Program-made: the position numbers and the translations under genes
Shown: in pieces, positions 7,955 through 17,414 of the stretch
Numbering within the stretch: the first letter of the stretch is position 1
How the letters are laid out: each line of letters begins with the position of its first letter
Assembly (NCBI GenBank): GCA_016215705.1
Contig: JACRIR010000077.1
Coordinates: 1 to 45,264 of the forward strand
Origin: Candidatus Poribacteria bacterium
Lineage (GTDB): Bacteria > Abyssobacteria > SURF-5
Direction: 5' to 3'
Length of the DNA stretch: 45,264 nucleotides
The notes under the pieces: generated by a model
Database searches by the model: none
Told to the model about the DNA's origin: nothing
What the model saw: only the letters and a program-made list of their open reading frames with translations

Positions 7955-10273
7955 ATGCCCGACTTTCAGCCTGAGAGCACGCCCATCTTTGCCCACCCTG
8001 ACCGGACGTATCACTATCTTGAAACCTGTAGCTCAGCGGAGAAAGACGGCTCAAGCGCCGTCTTTGGCGGAGTCCTCGAGAGCGGCCGGGAGATATCGTT
8101 AGTCGTCTCGGTGACTACACCGAATATCATTCGCGTTCGTTATGACGCAACCGGCGGCAGCGTCGAGCATGAGACACCGTTTATTGTAAGGGGGGAATCC
8201 GAGCCGCCGCGCTTTGAGATTCGTGAGGACTCCGAATCTTACTCTTTCGATACGGGAGCAGTGATCGTTCATGTGATCAAATCACCGTGGCAGATGTCAG
8301 TCACTGATTCATCCGGCAACGTTCTCTTTCAGCAGGAAGTCCGCGACAAGGCATTTGTGATTCCGGTGACATATCCGACGGGCTTTTCAGAAGGGTCAAA
8401 CGGAAGCGTTGGCGCGCATGAGAATTTCTCACTGCTGCCCGACGAGCATCTGTTCGGGCTCGGCCCCAAGGGAATGAGTTTCAACAAGCGCGGCACGCGG
8501 TCGGTGATGTGGTGCTCGGACACGTTCGGCACGAACACCACGGAACTGTCGTATATAAGCATTCCGTTCTTTGTGAGTTCGCGCGGATACGGCCTTTTCC
8601 TGAACTCCGGCGCGAAAAGCATTTTCGAGCTTGGCTCGTATTCGGCCGCGGCAGGAAGCGTATGGGTCGATTCGCCGCTGATGGACTATTTCCTCATATT
8701 CGGCAAGACACCTGCGGAGATTATCTCCGGCTACACGTGGCTTACCGGCAGGCCGCCCGTGCCGCCGAAATGGGCGTTCGGCCTCTGGATGTCGAGGTGC
8801 TGGTATTTCGACCGTCCTACCATCGAAAGCGTGGTCGAGAGAATGCGTTCGCTCGGAATCCCGCTCGATGTCGTCAACATTGATCCGGCATGGCTCAAAG
8901 ACTGGCCCAAGAGACGGCGGCCCGGTTGCGAGTTCGAGTGGAATACTGCCGACTTTCCTGATCCCGAAGGATTCCTGCGCGAGCTTCGAGAGAAGAACGT
9001 GCGCGTTTGCTTGTGGGAGAACCCCTATGTGCCGCTCGACAGCAATTTTGGGAGGGAAGGCGAGAGAAAGGGCTATCTCGCAAAAAACCCGGATGGCTCA
9101 GTCGCAGAGCCCGATCATCCGATATGCTCCGATATGGGGCTTATTGACTATTCGAATCCCCATGCGGTCGAGTGGGTGAAAGAGGCTCACCGCAGGCTCA
9201 TGCGGCAAGGTGTAGCGGCTTTCAAGACGGATTACGGCGAGGGTGTTCCCGAAAGCGCAGTGTTCCACAATGGAAAGACCGGCCGCGAGATGCACAACGT
9301 CTACCCTCTCCTTTATAACAGGGCCGTGCACGACGTCATTCGAGAGGTCAACGGCGAGGCCATAGTATTTGGCCGCTCGGGGACCGCGGGCTCGCAGAGG
9401 TATCCGATTCAATGGGCGGGCGATTCGCAGTCGACCTTTTCCGGAATGGCCGCTGCGCTCAGGGGTGGGCTGAGCTACTCTCTGTCAGGCGGCGCACTGT
9501 GGAGCCACGATATCGGTGGATTTGTTGCGCCCGGAACCATCGCCGACGTGCCACCGTCACGGACTCTTTACATCCGGTGGGCACAATTCGGACTATTGAG
9601 TCCGGTTGCGCGATTTCACGGAAGGAGTCCGCGCGAGCCGTGGGAGTTCGGGGAGGACGCAGTCAGAATCGTTCGCAAGTTTGCGTTGCTCAGGTCGCGT
9701 CTGATTCCCTATATTTATTCATGCGCTCACGAGGCGAGCCGAACCGGCATGCCGATAATGCGGCCGCTCTATCTCGAGTTCCCGGATGATCCTCACGCGC
9801 CGCATGAGGACCTCGAGTATCTGTTGGGACGTGAGTTGCTGATTGCGCCGGTTTTCAACGAAGTGGGGGAGAGGACCGTTTATCTTCCGGCAGGCGAATG
9901 GACCGATTTCTGGACCGGCTCCGTTCATGCGGGTCCCGTTTTCCTTAAGCTGAACGTTCCACTCGACAGCATGCCCATATATGTAAGAGAAGACTCAATT
10001 CTTCCGCTGTGCAAGGAAATGCAACACGTTGAAGAACAGCCGTGGGACGAAGTCGAAGTTCACATCTACTTGAAACAACGCGCGGCATTCTCATTGTTTG
10101 ACGGAAGCGAACAAACCGACTTTGAGGCATCTCGCACGGCCGATCACATTCACATGGCCATTTCTCAATCGACGAGAACGTACCATGTCGTTCTACACGG
10201 GCTCAGCGACGTAGAGGACATCAAGTTCTCCTGCAATATTCCAGACCTTACTTGGGAACACCGACTCTCCTGA
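7955..10273 (+). CDS. yicI: GH31 alpha-xylosidase, YicI type
   Basis: Releases alpha-linked xylose, for example from xyloglucan-type oligosaccharides; 772 aa, the same length as E. coli YicI, cytoplasmic with no signal peptide. The nucleophile is Asp426 in FKTDYGE and the acid/base Asp490 in QWAGDS; the KTD(F/Y)GE form marks the YicI-like xylosidase group rather than the alpha-glucosidases. FGLWMSRCWYF and IDPAWLKDWP are further family motifs in the barrel. GGGAGAATCCT before the ATG at 7955 supports this start; an upstream in-frame ATG at 7892 lies in repeat sequence. With the arabinofuranosidase it suggests use of hemicellulose fragments. No transporter, xylose isomerase or xylulokinase is nearby. 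Confidence 0.92.
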   Translation: MPDFQPESTPIFAHPDRTYHYLETCSSAEKDGSSAVFGGVLESGREISLVVSVTTPNIIRVRYDATGGSVEHETPFIVRGESEPPRFEIREDSESYSFDTGAVIVHVIKSPWQMSVTDSSGNVLFQQEVRDKAFVIPVTYPTGFSEGSNGSVGAHENFSLLPDEHLFGLGPKGMSFNKRGTRSVMWCSDTFGTNTTELSYISIPFFVSSRGYGLFLNSGAKSIFELGSYSAAAGSVWVDSPLMDYFLIFGKTPAEIISGYTWLTGRPPVPPKWAFGLWMSRCWYFDRPTIESVVERMRSLGIPLDVVNIDPAWLKDWPKRRRPGCEFEWNTADFPDPEGFLRELREKNVRVCLWENPYVPLDSNFGREGERKGYLAKNPDGSVAEPDHPICSDMGLIDYSNPHAVEWVKEAHRRLMRQGVAAFKTDYGEGVPESAVFHNGKTGREMHNVYPLLYNRAVHDVIREVNGEAIVFGRSGTAGSQRYPIQWAGDSQSTFSGMAAALRGGLSYSLSGGALWSHDIGGFVAPGTIADVPPSRTLYIRWAQFGLLSPVARFHGRSPREPWEFGEDAVRIVRKFALLRSRLIPYIYSCAHEASRTGMPIMRPLYLEFPDDPHAPHEDLEYLLGRELLIAPVFNEVGERTVYLPAGEWTDFWTGSVHAGPVFLKLNVPLDSMPIYVREDSILPLCKEMQHVEEQPWDEVEVHIYLKQRAAFSLFDGSEQTDFEASRTADHIHMAISQSTRTYHVVLHGLSDVEDIKFSCNIPDLTWEHRLS

Positions 10274-10504
10274 GAAAGGGGAAAGACGAAAGGAGCAAGG
10301 GTAGAGGGATTCCTTATCGGCGCCCATCGGCGTCGCTATAGCATAACCACACAAACTCCCAACCGCAGAGGACGCTGAGGGGGGAAGACACTGACATTCT
10401 CAAGTTTTCCTCTGCGGCTCTTTGCGACCTCAACGGTTGCTCTCTTGCTTCCAAAACGCATGAAGATATTGGTAGCGTAACGCGGGAACGCAACGACAAA
10501 CGCA
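10272..10504. other. Intergenic repeats between the GH31 gene and the DNA methyltransferase
   Basis: A purine repeat (GAAAGGGGAAAGACGAAAGG, 10275-10294) follows the GH31 stop. CCGCAGAGGA at 10363-10372 pairs perfectly with TCCTCTGCGG at 10408-10417 over a 35-nt loop. The flanking genes converge, so the hairpin could help end transcription, but it has no T-run. No coding sequence seen. Confidence 0.6.
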
Positions 10505-12066
10505 TCAAGCGCGTGGTTTTCGGCGGCGGGGGGATGTGGTGGTTCGATATGTCGCTCTGTCGTCGAATACTAATTGAGGTTGACGATCTTCAAAGGCGCT
10601 GGCGTGGGTCAAATACTCTTGTGCCGAACTGCTCTTGTTCAGCTTTTCAGCCACTCGCATGAGGTCAATCCGGTTGAGGACGTCTATCTTTATCGGACGT
10701 TTTGAGTCGAAAAAGATAATGGAACGCAAAAACCGTTGGCAAATATCCGAGTTCAATAGCTCACATATGAAGCGGGCCTCGTCTTCGGATTTGCAGGGAA
10801 TGAAGTAGCATGTATCGTCAAGCGCTATGGGTTTCCCGCGAAATTGTCCTATCGCCTCGAAGCGGCAGGTTTTGTACAGGCCGGATATTGCTACCTTCCA
10901 GGGCGCGAAAGTATAGTCGCCGATGCCAAAGACAGAGAAACGGGCGCGTTCTTCGTAAATAATGCTTCTCCGTTTGTCCAGTGTTTCGGCGTAGCGCACA
11001 AGATACTCCCACGTCTTGGGCGCAACGGCCGCAATTGTCGAGGTGTCATCCGACGGTTTCTTCTGAGTGATAAGGACCAATTTATCCGGCGTCGTGCGGC
11101 CATTGGCAATGTCAGATGACTTCAAGAGCGGGAAGAGATAGGTTGATTCTAAATCGCACTCCTGGCGTTTCCCGTTGATGAGGCGCCGCCCTTGTCGAGT
11201 AAACTCCATGACGGAGGCTGCGTCGTGCTTCACTCCGGATCGCCATGTATAGTAGGCAGTCCCCTCGATGTCTCGCAAGCGGAGGTACTCGTCAATGTCG
11301 GCTACAAGCTCCTTTCCCGCCAGCCCTATGGTCGAAATCTTGCCGTTGAAGGAAAGGCCGGGATAGACGGGCGCGGCCGGTGTCGGTTCATTGACACCGG
11401 TATGTATGATCAGGAGACAAGCGTCCACCGAGACCCCGAAGTGTTTCTGTGCATCAATCAGATGGAGTGAGCATCGCCCTGTGTTCAGCTTGTTCACCCA
11501 CGCATGGCGAAGGACTTTTCTTGCGGTAGATGTCTTGCAGAGCATTGCCAGGCACGCGGGCCTTCGGCTCAATGCTTCGGTAAGCCTGATAAGCATCCAT
11601 TCCGAAATATCAAAATTGGCTTTACCCGTCTTCGCCGCGAAACCATTGTGCCGCTGGAAATTGCTCTTCTCCGGGAGGTTGTTACCGCCCAAAGCGCCGA
11701 GCGCCGAATTGGTGACCCAAGGGGGATTTCCTATGATAAGAAGGCGACTTCCCAAATCTTTCAGGAATCCGTGCCAATCAACGTGAAAGAAATCCTTACA
11801 CTCAATCTGTGTCATCCTTCCGTTTCGATGCGGAAGCGTCTTGCGGAGTTCCTCAATATATCGAGGGTCGATATCGAACGCATGGAGAGTATGCGCGCGG
11901 GGGAATGCCTCGATTGCTGTGACGACAAAGCTCCCCTGACCGCAGTGGGTTCGACGATGACTTCGGGGGTTTCTCCGCTGTCGCGAAGAAAAGCGGCAAA
12001 TTTTCTTGTTAGATCAAGAGGAGTCTGGAAATCCCCAAACTCGATTTTCTTTGTCGTGTTCATCAT
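10505..12066 (-). pseudogene. N6-adenine DNA methyltransferase, split by a single frameshift
   Basis: The N-terminal part (12066 to about 11945) reads IEFGDFQTPLDLTRKF and then VIVEPT. After a 1-nt frameshift at about 11944-11946 the other frame continues CGQGSFVVTAIEAF, then FDIDPRYIEEL, and runs into the part with GNPPWVTNSALGALGG. Joined, it gives the SAM-binding motif EPTCGQGSF and the catalytic motif NPPW of gamma-type adenine methyltransferases, about 520 aa in total, with a C-terminal target-recognition region. One missing T in CCCACTTGC would explain the shift. It may be a real inactivating mutation, a phase-variable state (though there is no long homopolymer at the site) or a sequencing error. 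No restriction enzyme or specificity subunit is adjacent, so it is an orphan or a remnant. It lies between two convergent blocks rich in repeats. Confidence 0.85.
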
Positions 12067-12136
12067 GCGATTCGGTCTATGCCGTCCACAATGGAGTGAT
12101 TCTTCGCCTCGCTCCTAAGAAAGCGGCGATTGTCGC

Positions 12137-12181
12137 CCTGAATTGGGGGACACATTGCGGCAAGGTGTCCCCCAATTAAGG
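12137..12181. repeat. REP-like hairpin, diverged copy (AATTGGGGGACAC)
   Basis: AATTGGGGGACAC at 12141-12153 pairs perfectly with GTGTCCCCCAATT at 12165-12177 across an 11-nt loop. It is the diverged member of the family whose near-identical copies lie at 15982-16030, 35337-35385 and 43780-43826. No T-run follows. Confidence 0.85.
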
Positions 12182-12197
12182 ATGGGCGCATCCATCA

Positions 12198-13502
12198 TTA
12201 TTCCATGTGTTGCATTATCATTCCGGCCACGTCGGTGATATTGAGGTTTTCGGGAGGTTTGTGGGCGGACCAGAGGAAGGCGTCGTCCCATGTGTGCATG
12301 CCGGTGAGAACGCTGCGGCCGAACAGTTTCGGTTGTTTAAGCGAGCCTTTGATGTCGAAGCCGTAGTTAGAGACAGCCACGAGGTCCGGCCCTTGAGAAG
12401 CAAAAGGGCCATCATACACTGCGTCTCTCTCGAATACATGTTGCATTATGCGCTCGCCGTCTAATGAAAGCTCGCTCAGGCCCGCCTTTATGTCTGTGAG
12501 AATGGGCCGGACGTCTTCCGGTTTGACGGAACCTTTCGGATGCTTGCCCACCATGTTCAAGTAAATACGCGAGGGGTCGAGCGCGAAGGCGCGTGTGCCT
12601 TCGGCAATGGCCTCGATCGAGTCGGCGTCAGGAGTCTGAAGCTTAAGGAACCCCTCTTTTTTCAGCCAATTATTCAGATAGAACTCTTGCCTCACTCCGG
12701 TAAAGCCGTGGTCTGAAAGGATGAAGAAGCCGGGAGTCGGGTCGGCTGTGTCGGTGAGCTTTCGGAATCGCGAGTACATGCGGCCGACAAAAGCGTCCAC
12801 TCTTCGATAGTAGTCCAGAAACATCTTGTGATACGGATGCGTCTCATTGTCGAGCGCGTCCCAGAGATAGTGGTGTAGCCTGTCGGTTCCTGTGACAACG
12901 ACCTCGAAGAAATCCCAATCCTCGTTTTCCCAGAAATAATTCGTGATGCGCTCGCGCGAATCGAGAGTTTTGACAAGCTCGCCGGTCAGGTAGGCGTGGT
13001 CTTTCGCGCGCGTCGTGTCAATGTCGATGATGTAGCCATCCTGCTCGAGTTTCGGAAGGATGGACGGCGGATGAACGGCCTTGCATAAACTTATTGCCAC
13101 GAAGCCCGAAATGAGGACTCCTTCGATCGGGCGGGCAGGATACGTCGAAGGCTGATTGATGACTACGCTTCGCTTTCTGCGCTCGCCAATTTTGTCCCAA
13201 ATGGTTGGCGCGCGAAGGTCACCGAATGACGGGAAGCGCAGACTGTAGGAATTCGGTTTCAGGTCGGTGAATCCGAAAATGGAATGCCAGCCCGGGTTTT
13301 TGCCGGTCATGAAGCTTGGCCAGCTTACGGCCGAGATTTCCGGCAGGGTCACACACATCTTGCTCAGGTGTCCCGCGCGGACTATTTCCGCAAGTGCGGG
13401 CATTGTGCCGTCTTCGGTGAAACGTTTTACGAGCGTGTATGGGACTCCGTCGAGACCGATTACGCAGACCTGCTGCTTCTTCTTTCTCCAGAATGGCGAC
13501 AT
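12198..13502 (-). CDS. Alkaline phosphatase superfamily hydrolase (type I phosphodiesterase/nucleotide pyrophosphatase-like), copy 1
   Basis: Metal-dependent phosphodiesterase/phosphatase-like enzyme, 434 aa; no clear signal peptide (MSPFWRKKKQQ is charged). The first metal ligand is Asp18 in VIGLDGV. By alignment with the neighbouring copy the nucleophile is Ser57 in PEISAVSWPSFMTG. Further metal-site motifs are VVTGTDRLHHYLWD, ILSDHGF and GMHTWDDAF. The start at 13502 has AAAGGGA upstream. It is the last gene of a minus-strand cluster with APS kinase and ATP sulfurylase, which suggests a role linked to sulfonucleotides or sulfated or phosphorylated products; the substrate is unknown. Relatives in other genomes are generally annotated only as alkaline phosphatase family proteins. 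Confidence 0.85.
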   Translation of the reverse strand: MSPFWRKKKQQVCVIGLDGVPYTLVKRFTEDGTMPALAEIVRAGHLSKMCVTLPEISAVSWPSFMTGKNPGWHSIFGFTDLKPNSYSLRFPSFGDLRAPTIWDKIGERRKRSVVINQPSTYPARPIEGVLISGFVAISLCKAVHPPSILPKLEQDGYIIDIDTTRAKDHAYLTGELVKTLDSRERITNYFWENEDWDFFEVVVTGTDRLHHYLWDALDNETHPYHKMFLDYYRRVDAFVGRMYSRFRKLTDTADPTPGFFILSDHGFTGVRQEFYLNNWLKKEGFLKLQTPDADSIEAIAEGTRAFALDPSRIYLNMVGKHPKGSVKPEDVRPILTDIKAGLSELSLDGERIMQHVFERDAVYDGPFASQGPDLVAVSNYGFDIKGSLKQPKLFGRSVLTGMHTWDDAFLWSAHKPPENLNITDVAGMIMQHME

Positions 13503-13888
13503 GTTGTTCCCTTTATGAAAGATGACTTCTGTCCTACCCTTTAGGAAATCTTGGAAAGCAATCGTGCGAATGAATTCGCACCCACAAAGGGCGCAATGAA
13601 TTGCGCCCCTACAGGCATTGATTAAGAAGTTTTGTAGGGGCGCGATTCATCGCGCCCAAGATTGGTACTGGTTCCGTGGTTCCATGATACAACGTCTATA
13701 AGGTACCCCCCTTTATCAAAGGGGGGATGTAGTCGTCCAATTTCTGGAAGGAAGCCATATCATGACTGTGCCGATGCCAATCCGAATGTGAGATGTAGGC
13801 GTCCAATTTCTCGAAGGAAGCCATATCCCCTCAATGAATGAATCCGGATTCCCTCCTTAATAAAGAGGGGGCAGAGGGGATTTTTCTC
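13503..13888. other. Repeat-filled gap between cysC and the AP-superfamily gene
   Basis: No gene seen. It contains palindromes of the NGCGNAATGAATTNGCNC type (13564-13581, 13589-13608, 13637-13658). A perfect 9-bp hairpin CCCCCCTTT-ATC-AAAGGGGGG lies at 13706-13726. A 36-bp direct repeat is at 13726-13761 and 13792-13827, and CCTCCTTAATAAAGAGGGGG lies near 13853. It looks like a landing site for several small repeat families and may interrupt an older operon. Confidence 0.75.
13726..13827. repeat. Two 36-bp direct repeats 66 bp apart
   Basis: Copies at 13726-13761 and 13792-13827 share the core GTCCAATTTCT, then GAAGGAAGCCATATC, differing at two positions (T/G and G/C). The 30 nt between them are unique. 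Only two copies exist and no cas gene is near, so this is not a CRISPR array. Confidence 0.8.
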
Positions 13889-14488
13889 CTAGATATACCC
13901 CAGCGAGCGCAGGCGCTCTTTGATTTTTTCTTCTTCCTCGTCTGAGTATTCTTGCTTTCCCGATGGGGGAATGTGTCCCAATATCTCCAACGTCTTGACG
14001 ATCTTGTTGAGGCTTTGGTCCACCGTCTCTTTGTCGGTCTCGACGACAATTTCGGCGTCCAGCGGCTCCTCATAGGGATCGTCGACTCCCGTGAACCCCT
14101 TGATCTCGCCTCTGAGAGCCTTTTCGTAGAGGCCTTTCGGGTCGCGTTTCTTCAGCGCATCAATTGGGCATCTGCAATATATTTCGACAAACGACCCGAT
14201 AAGCTTGCGGTTCTCGTCGCGGATGGCGCGATAAGGCGAAATGGCAGCGGCTATCGCAACGACGTCGTTGCGCGTCAGCAGATGACAGACAAAGCCGATC
14301 CGCCTGATATTGATGTCGCGATCCTCCTTCGAGAATCCGAGCCCCTTGCTCAGATTTGTGCGGATGACATCTCCATCGAGCACTTCTACTTTAAGGCCGC
14401 GCTCGAGGAGAATCTCTTCGATCTTTCGCGACAGTGTTGATTTACCTGAGCCGGAAAGGCCCGTAAACCAGATTGTGAACCCTTTCAT
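13889..14488 (-). CDS. cysC: Adenylylsulfate (APS) kinase
   Basis: Phosphorylates APS to PAPS with ATP in the cytoplasm; 199 aa. The P-loop GLSGSGKST is at 10-18, LDGDVIR follows, and [30 protein letters not shown] are family signatures. The start has GGAGGCG about 8 nt upstream. It lies in a cluster with ATP sulfurylase and two AP-superfamily enzymes on the same strand; no APS/PAPS reductase is present, so the PAPS is more likely used for sulfation than reduction (inference). The C terminus carries an extra acidic tail, [19 protein letters not shown], after the normal end of the kinase fold. From memory, tails ending RLRxLGY are common at the ends of sulfatase and alkaline phosphatase superfamily proteins, so this one may be shared with them. 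Confidence 0.95.
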   Translation of the reverse strand: MKGFTIWFTGLSGSGKSTLSRKIEEILLERGLKVEVLDGDVIRTNLSKGLGFSKEDRDINIRRIGFVCHLLTRNDVVAIAAAISPYRAIRDENRKLIGSFVEIYCRCPIDALKKRDPKGLYEKALRGEIKGFTGVDDPYEEPLDAEIVVETDKETVDQSLNKIVKTLEILGHIPPSGKQEYSDEEEEKIKERLRSLGYI

Positions 14489-14506
14489 TTATTGACGCCT
14501 CCTAAG

Positions 14507-14550
14507 AAATTGGTTCATAGTTTAGGGTTCATGGTTCATCGTTGAACCCC
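14507..14550. repeat. GGTTCATAGTTTAGGGTTCA-type short repeat
   Basis: Successive GGTTCATAGTTTAGGGTTC, ATGGTTCATCGTTGAACCCC words just upstream of cysC. The same word type is seen at 6279-6307. The gap between cysC and the next gene is 90 nt, so this does not exclude co-transcription. Confidence 0.55.
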
Positions 14551-14578
14551 GGAAAGCCACCCTGTCAAGTCGTTACGG

Positions 14579-15955
14579 TTAGGCGATGGGCTTGCCGATC
14601 ATTTCAACCGGGATATCGATTCCGAAGTGTTTCAATACTGACGGCGCGATATCATAAATAGAATAGTTGCCTCTGCCACCGGGCTTTTGGCCGGGAATGC
14701 TCCAAACGAATATGCCTTCTTCCGCGTGGTTTGCATCATCGGGGCCGGTATCGTTTTCATACAAGTAGATCGAGTCCATTCCGACCGAACCCGCCGAACG
14801 CCAATCCAGATTGCCCAAATAGACAACGAGGTCCGGCGGAATACCATTTGTCGCGCGATATACTTCTTCGGGCTTAAAAGCCTTTGTGTTTATACATTTA
14901 CCGCTTTCGTCAACGATTGCTTCGAGGCGGGCCTTGAGTTCGTTGCGCACTGCCTCATAGTCCTTCTTGGGAATGATTCCTTTTGGCTCCCTGCCCTCGA
15001 CGTTCATGAAAATGCGGCTGTAGTAACCGCCCTCTCCCCAGGCTTTCGTCTTGCTCCAATCGACCATGTCGGTCTTGAACTTCTTCTGTTCAGTCGGCTT
15101 TTCCTTGAGCGTGAGGTAGCCTTCACGCTGGAGCCATTCGTTTATGCAGATTGCGCCCACCATTGTCTTCGCGCCGTGGTCTGAAACAATCATGACGGAG
15201 GTGTCGGACGGCAATATTTCCAACGTCTTCCCGATTTCGGCATCGACGTTTACATAGTAATCGTGTATCGAGTTTTCGTACTTATTCCCGGGCTCGTAAA
15301 GGCGGTGAGCCTTATCGGAGTATCGCCAGAAGCCGTGGTGGATGCGGTCTATTCCCATCTCTACCATAATCGCAAAGTCGTAGGAGTCCTTGCGATAAAA
15401 ATGACGGAACGCCTTGAAGCGGCGCTCGGTCATCACGTAAATGGCTTTCAATAGATCATCTTTCTGATCGGTGCGAAAATCCTCTACGTCTATGATGTAA
15501 TTACCGTCGGCCACCCGGTCGAGTTCCGCCTTGATTTCCTCCGGAAACGTATATGAGGCGTTCTTGTCAGGGGTTAGAAAGCAACCGACGAGCATGCCGT
15601 TCAGCGGGCTGGGCGGATACGTCTGGGGCACTCCGAAGACGAGCGAGCGCAATCGGTGTCGGGAGAGGTGATTCCAAAGAGTCTTCGCCTTGACGTATTT
15701 CGCGTTGGCGAAGTACAAATCTTCATAATCATAACTGCGCCGATTGCGGAAACCGTAGAACCCGAGCATGCCCGGGTCGTGCGAGGTCATCATTGAAGTC
15801 CATGCCGGCACTGTGATTGGGGGAACCGTCGACTTGAGCGGGCCGTGGAGTCCGCTCCGGGCAAGCCGCTTGATGTTTGGCAGATCGTCTATCCACCGGT
15901 TGAACACAAGGTCCGGTTCAGCGCAGTCGAGTCCGAAGATAACTAATTTGGCCAC
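14579..15955 (-). CDS. Alkaline phosphatase superfamily hydrolase (type I phosphodiesterase/nucleotide pyrophosphatase-like), copy 2
   Basis: Paralogue of the enzyme at 12198-13502; 458 aa, no signal peptide. Asp10 in IFGLDCAEPD is the first metal ligand, Thr48 in PPITVPAWTSMMTS the predicted nucleophile, and MGIDRIHHGFW, IVSDHGAKTM and NHAEEGIF supply further metal ligands. It starts with GTG at 15955, with CAGGAGCT about 8 nt upstream. It lies between ATP sulfurylase and APS kinase; a REP-like hairpin sits in the 98-nt gap to ATP sulfurylase. Two divergent copies in one sulfate-activation cluster suggest distinct but related substrates, which the sequence does not identify. Confidence 0.88.
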   Translation of the reverse strand: MAKLVIFGLDCAEPDLVFNRWIDDLPNIKRLARSGLHGPLKSTVPPITVPAWTSMMTSHDPGMLGFYGFRNRRSYDYEDLYFANAKYVKAKTLWNHLSRHRLRSLVFGVPQTYPPSPLNGMLVGCFLTPDKNASYTFPEEIKAELDRVADGNYIIDVEDFRTDQKDDLLKAIYVMTERRFKAFRHFYRKDSYDFAIMVEMGIDRIHHGFWRYSDKAHRLYEPGNKYENSIHDYYVNVDAEIGKTLEILPSDTSVMIVSDHGAKTMVGAICINEWLQREGYLTLKEKPTEQKKFKTDMVDWSKTKAWGEGGYYSRIFMNVEGREPKGIIPKKDYEAVRNELKARLEAIVDESGKCINTKAFKPEEVYRATNGIPPDLVVYLGNLDWRSAGSVGMDSIYLYENDTGPDDANHAEEGIFVWSIPGQKPGGRGNYSIYDIAPSVLKHFGIDIPVEMIGKPIA

Positions 15956-15981
15956 GTAATAGCTCCTGTCTGAAGTTGTCC

Positions 15982-16030
15982 ATCCTTAATTCGGGGACAC
16001 CATGTCGCATGGTGTCCCCGAATTAAGGAT
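15982..16030. repeat. REP-like perfect hairpin (23-bp arms, TCG loop)
   Basis: Arms 15982-16004 and 16008-16030 are exact reverse complements with the core CTTAATTCGGGGACACCATG and a 3-nt loop. The core is identical to the copies at 35337 and 43780. It lies in the gap between sat and the AP-superfamily gene and could terminate, pause or protect the minus-strand transcript. No T-run is present on either strand. Confidence 0.95.
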
Positions 16031-16053
16031 AACGGGGGATTCTCCGCTGACTT

Positions 16054-17208
16054 CTACTCCTCTTTTTGCATTGCCTTCATCAACAGTTCCGCCACCTCCG
16101 GTCGCGTAAACTCCGGTGGCGGCGTCTGGCCGTTTTTCAACATCTCGCGCACTTTCGTTCCGCTGAGAACGATATGGTCCGGGCCACTGTGCGGACACGT
16201 TTTTGTCGATGCCATGCCGCCGCATTTCTTGCAATAGAAGGCATTGTCGAAGAAGAGCGGCGTTATCCCGAGTTCTTCCGGCTCGAAGTCACGAAAGATG
16301 CGATGCGCGTCAAACGGACCATAGTATGACCCGACGCCCGCATGGTCTCTTCCCACGATGAAGTGGGTGCATCCGTAGTTTTTCCTGATGAGCGCATGGA
16401 AGATCGCTTCCCTCGGGCCCGCATAACGCATCGCGGCGGGGAAAACGGAGAGCGCGACGCGGGTGCGCGGATAGTATTTTTCGAGGAGCACCTCATAGCA
16501 TTTCATTCTAACTTCGGGCGGAATGTCGTCACCCTTGGTTTGTCCTACGAGCGGATGGATCAGAATTGCATCGACGATCTCGAGCGCGCATTTCTGCAGG
16601 TATTCGTGGGCGCGATGTATCGGATTGCGGGTTTGAAACGCCGCAATCTGCTGCCACCCTTTTGACTTGAAGAGTACGCGGGTCTCTTTGGGGTCGAGCC
16701 GATAATTATTGAAAAGCTGGTGCTTTGGTCGATGCAGGAGGCTTATCTTGCCACCCAGATAGACGTCCCCGATGCTTTGCAGATATTGGTTTCCGGGATG
16801 CGCGCTATCGATTGTCCGAAGGACAACGAGTGCCTCGCGTTCCTTGTCAACCTCAAACTTATCTTCGAGATGGAGCACCCCCAGCAGGCTGCTCTCCATG
16901 TCGAGAAGCGCGATATCTGAGCCGATCTCGTATTGTTCGCCTCCGCCTTCCTTGACCGCGAGGACGACCGGAATTGTCCATGGGAGTCCGTTTGGGAGCC
17001 TCATGAGGTCCAGGATACTGACATATTCTTCGCGGGTCATAAAGCCTTCAAGCGGGCTCATGGCGCCGGTCGCAATCATTTCGACGTCACATACTTCACG
17101 AGCGTTCAGAGAGATGCGCGGCATATGGGGTGCGCGCTCTTCAAGGGCCTCGCGTTCTTGTCCCTCGACCATCCTGCTAACCAGTTGCCCGCCGTGAGGT
17201 TTGATCAT
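16054..17208 (-). CDS. sat: Sulfate adenylyltransferase (ATP sulfurylase)
   Basis: Makes APS and pyrophosphate from ATP and sulfate in the cytoplasm; 384 aa, the homo-oligomeric Sat type without an APS kinase domain. The active-site motif QTRNPIHRAHEY is at 192-203 and GRDHAG near 282-287. A zinc-type cysteine cluster (YCKKCGG, then KTCPHS) near 317-335 is usual for bacterial and archaeal Sat. The start at 17208 has GAGAGGA about 8 nt upstream. With cysC it completes a route to PAPS. No aprAB or dsr genes are nearby, so a role in dissimilatory sulfate reduction is not supported here. Confidence 0.96.
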   Translation of the reverse strand: MIKPHGGQLVSRMVEGQEREALEERAPHMPRISLNAREVCDVEMIATGAMSPLEGFMTREEYVSILDLMRLPNGLPWTIPVVLAVKEGGGEQYEIGSDIALLDMESSLLGVLHLEDKFEVDKEREALVVLRTIDSAHPGNQYLQSIGDVYLGGKISLLHRPKHQLFNNYRLDPKETRVLFKSKGWQQIAAFQTRNPIHRAHEYLQKCALEIVDAILIHPLVGQTKGDDIPPEVRMKCYEVLLEKYYPRTRVALSVFPAAMRYAGPREAIFHALIRKNYGCTHFIVGRDHAGVGSYYGPFDAHRIFRDFEPEELGITPLFFDNAFYCKKCGGMASTKTCPHSGPDHIVLSGTKVREMLKNGQTPPPEFTRPEVAELLMKAMQKEE

Positions 17209-17414
17209 CCAGCGAATCCTCTCAAACAGACGGTAGAATCGGGTTTCCTTATTCTGCGAATCAGTCTAATCATTTTATGGATATCCGGCCTTTCCTGTCA
17301 AGGAATATGAAAGTAAGCAAAGGAGATGCCAGAGAGACGGTTCAGTGGCAGAAACCTAGTGGCAGGAGCGGAGGAATAGGACCGCCGCCGTTCTTTTTGG
17401 ATTCCTCCGGAGAA

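Noticed and set aside
13726-13827. Possible CRISPR repeats
   Set aside because: Only two direct repeats with one spacer-like gap, no further units and no cas genes.
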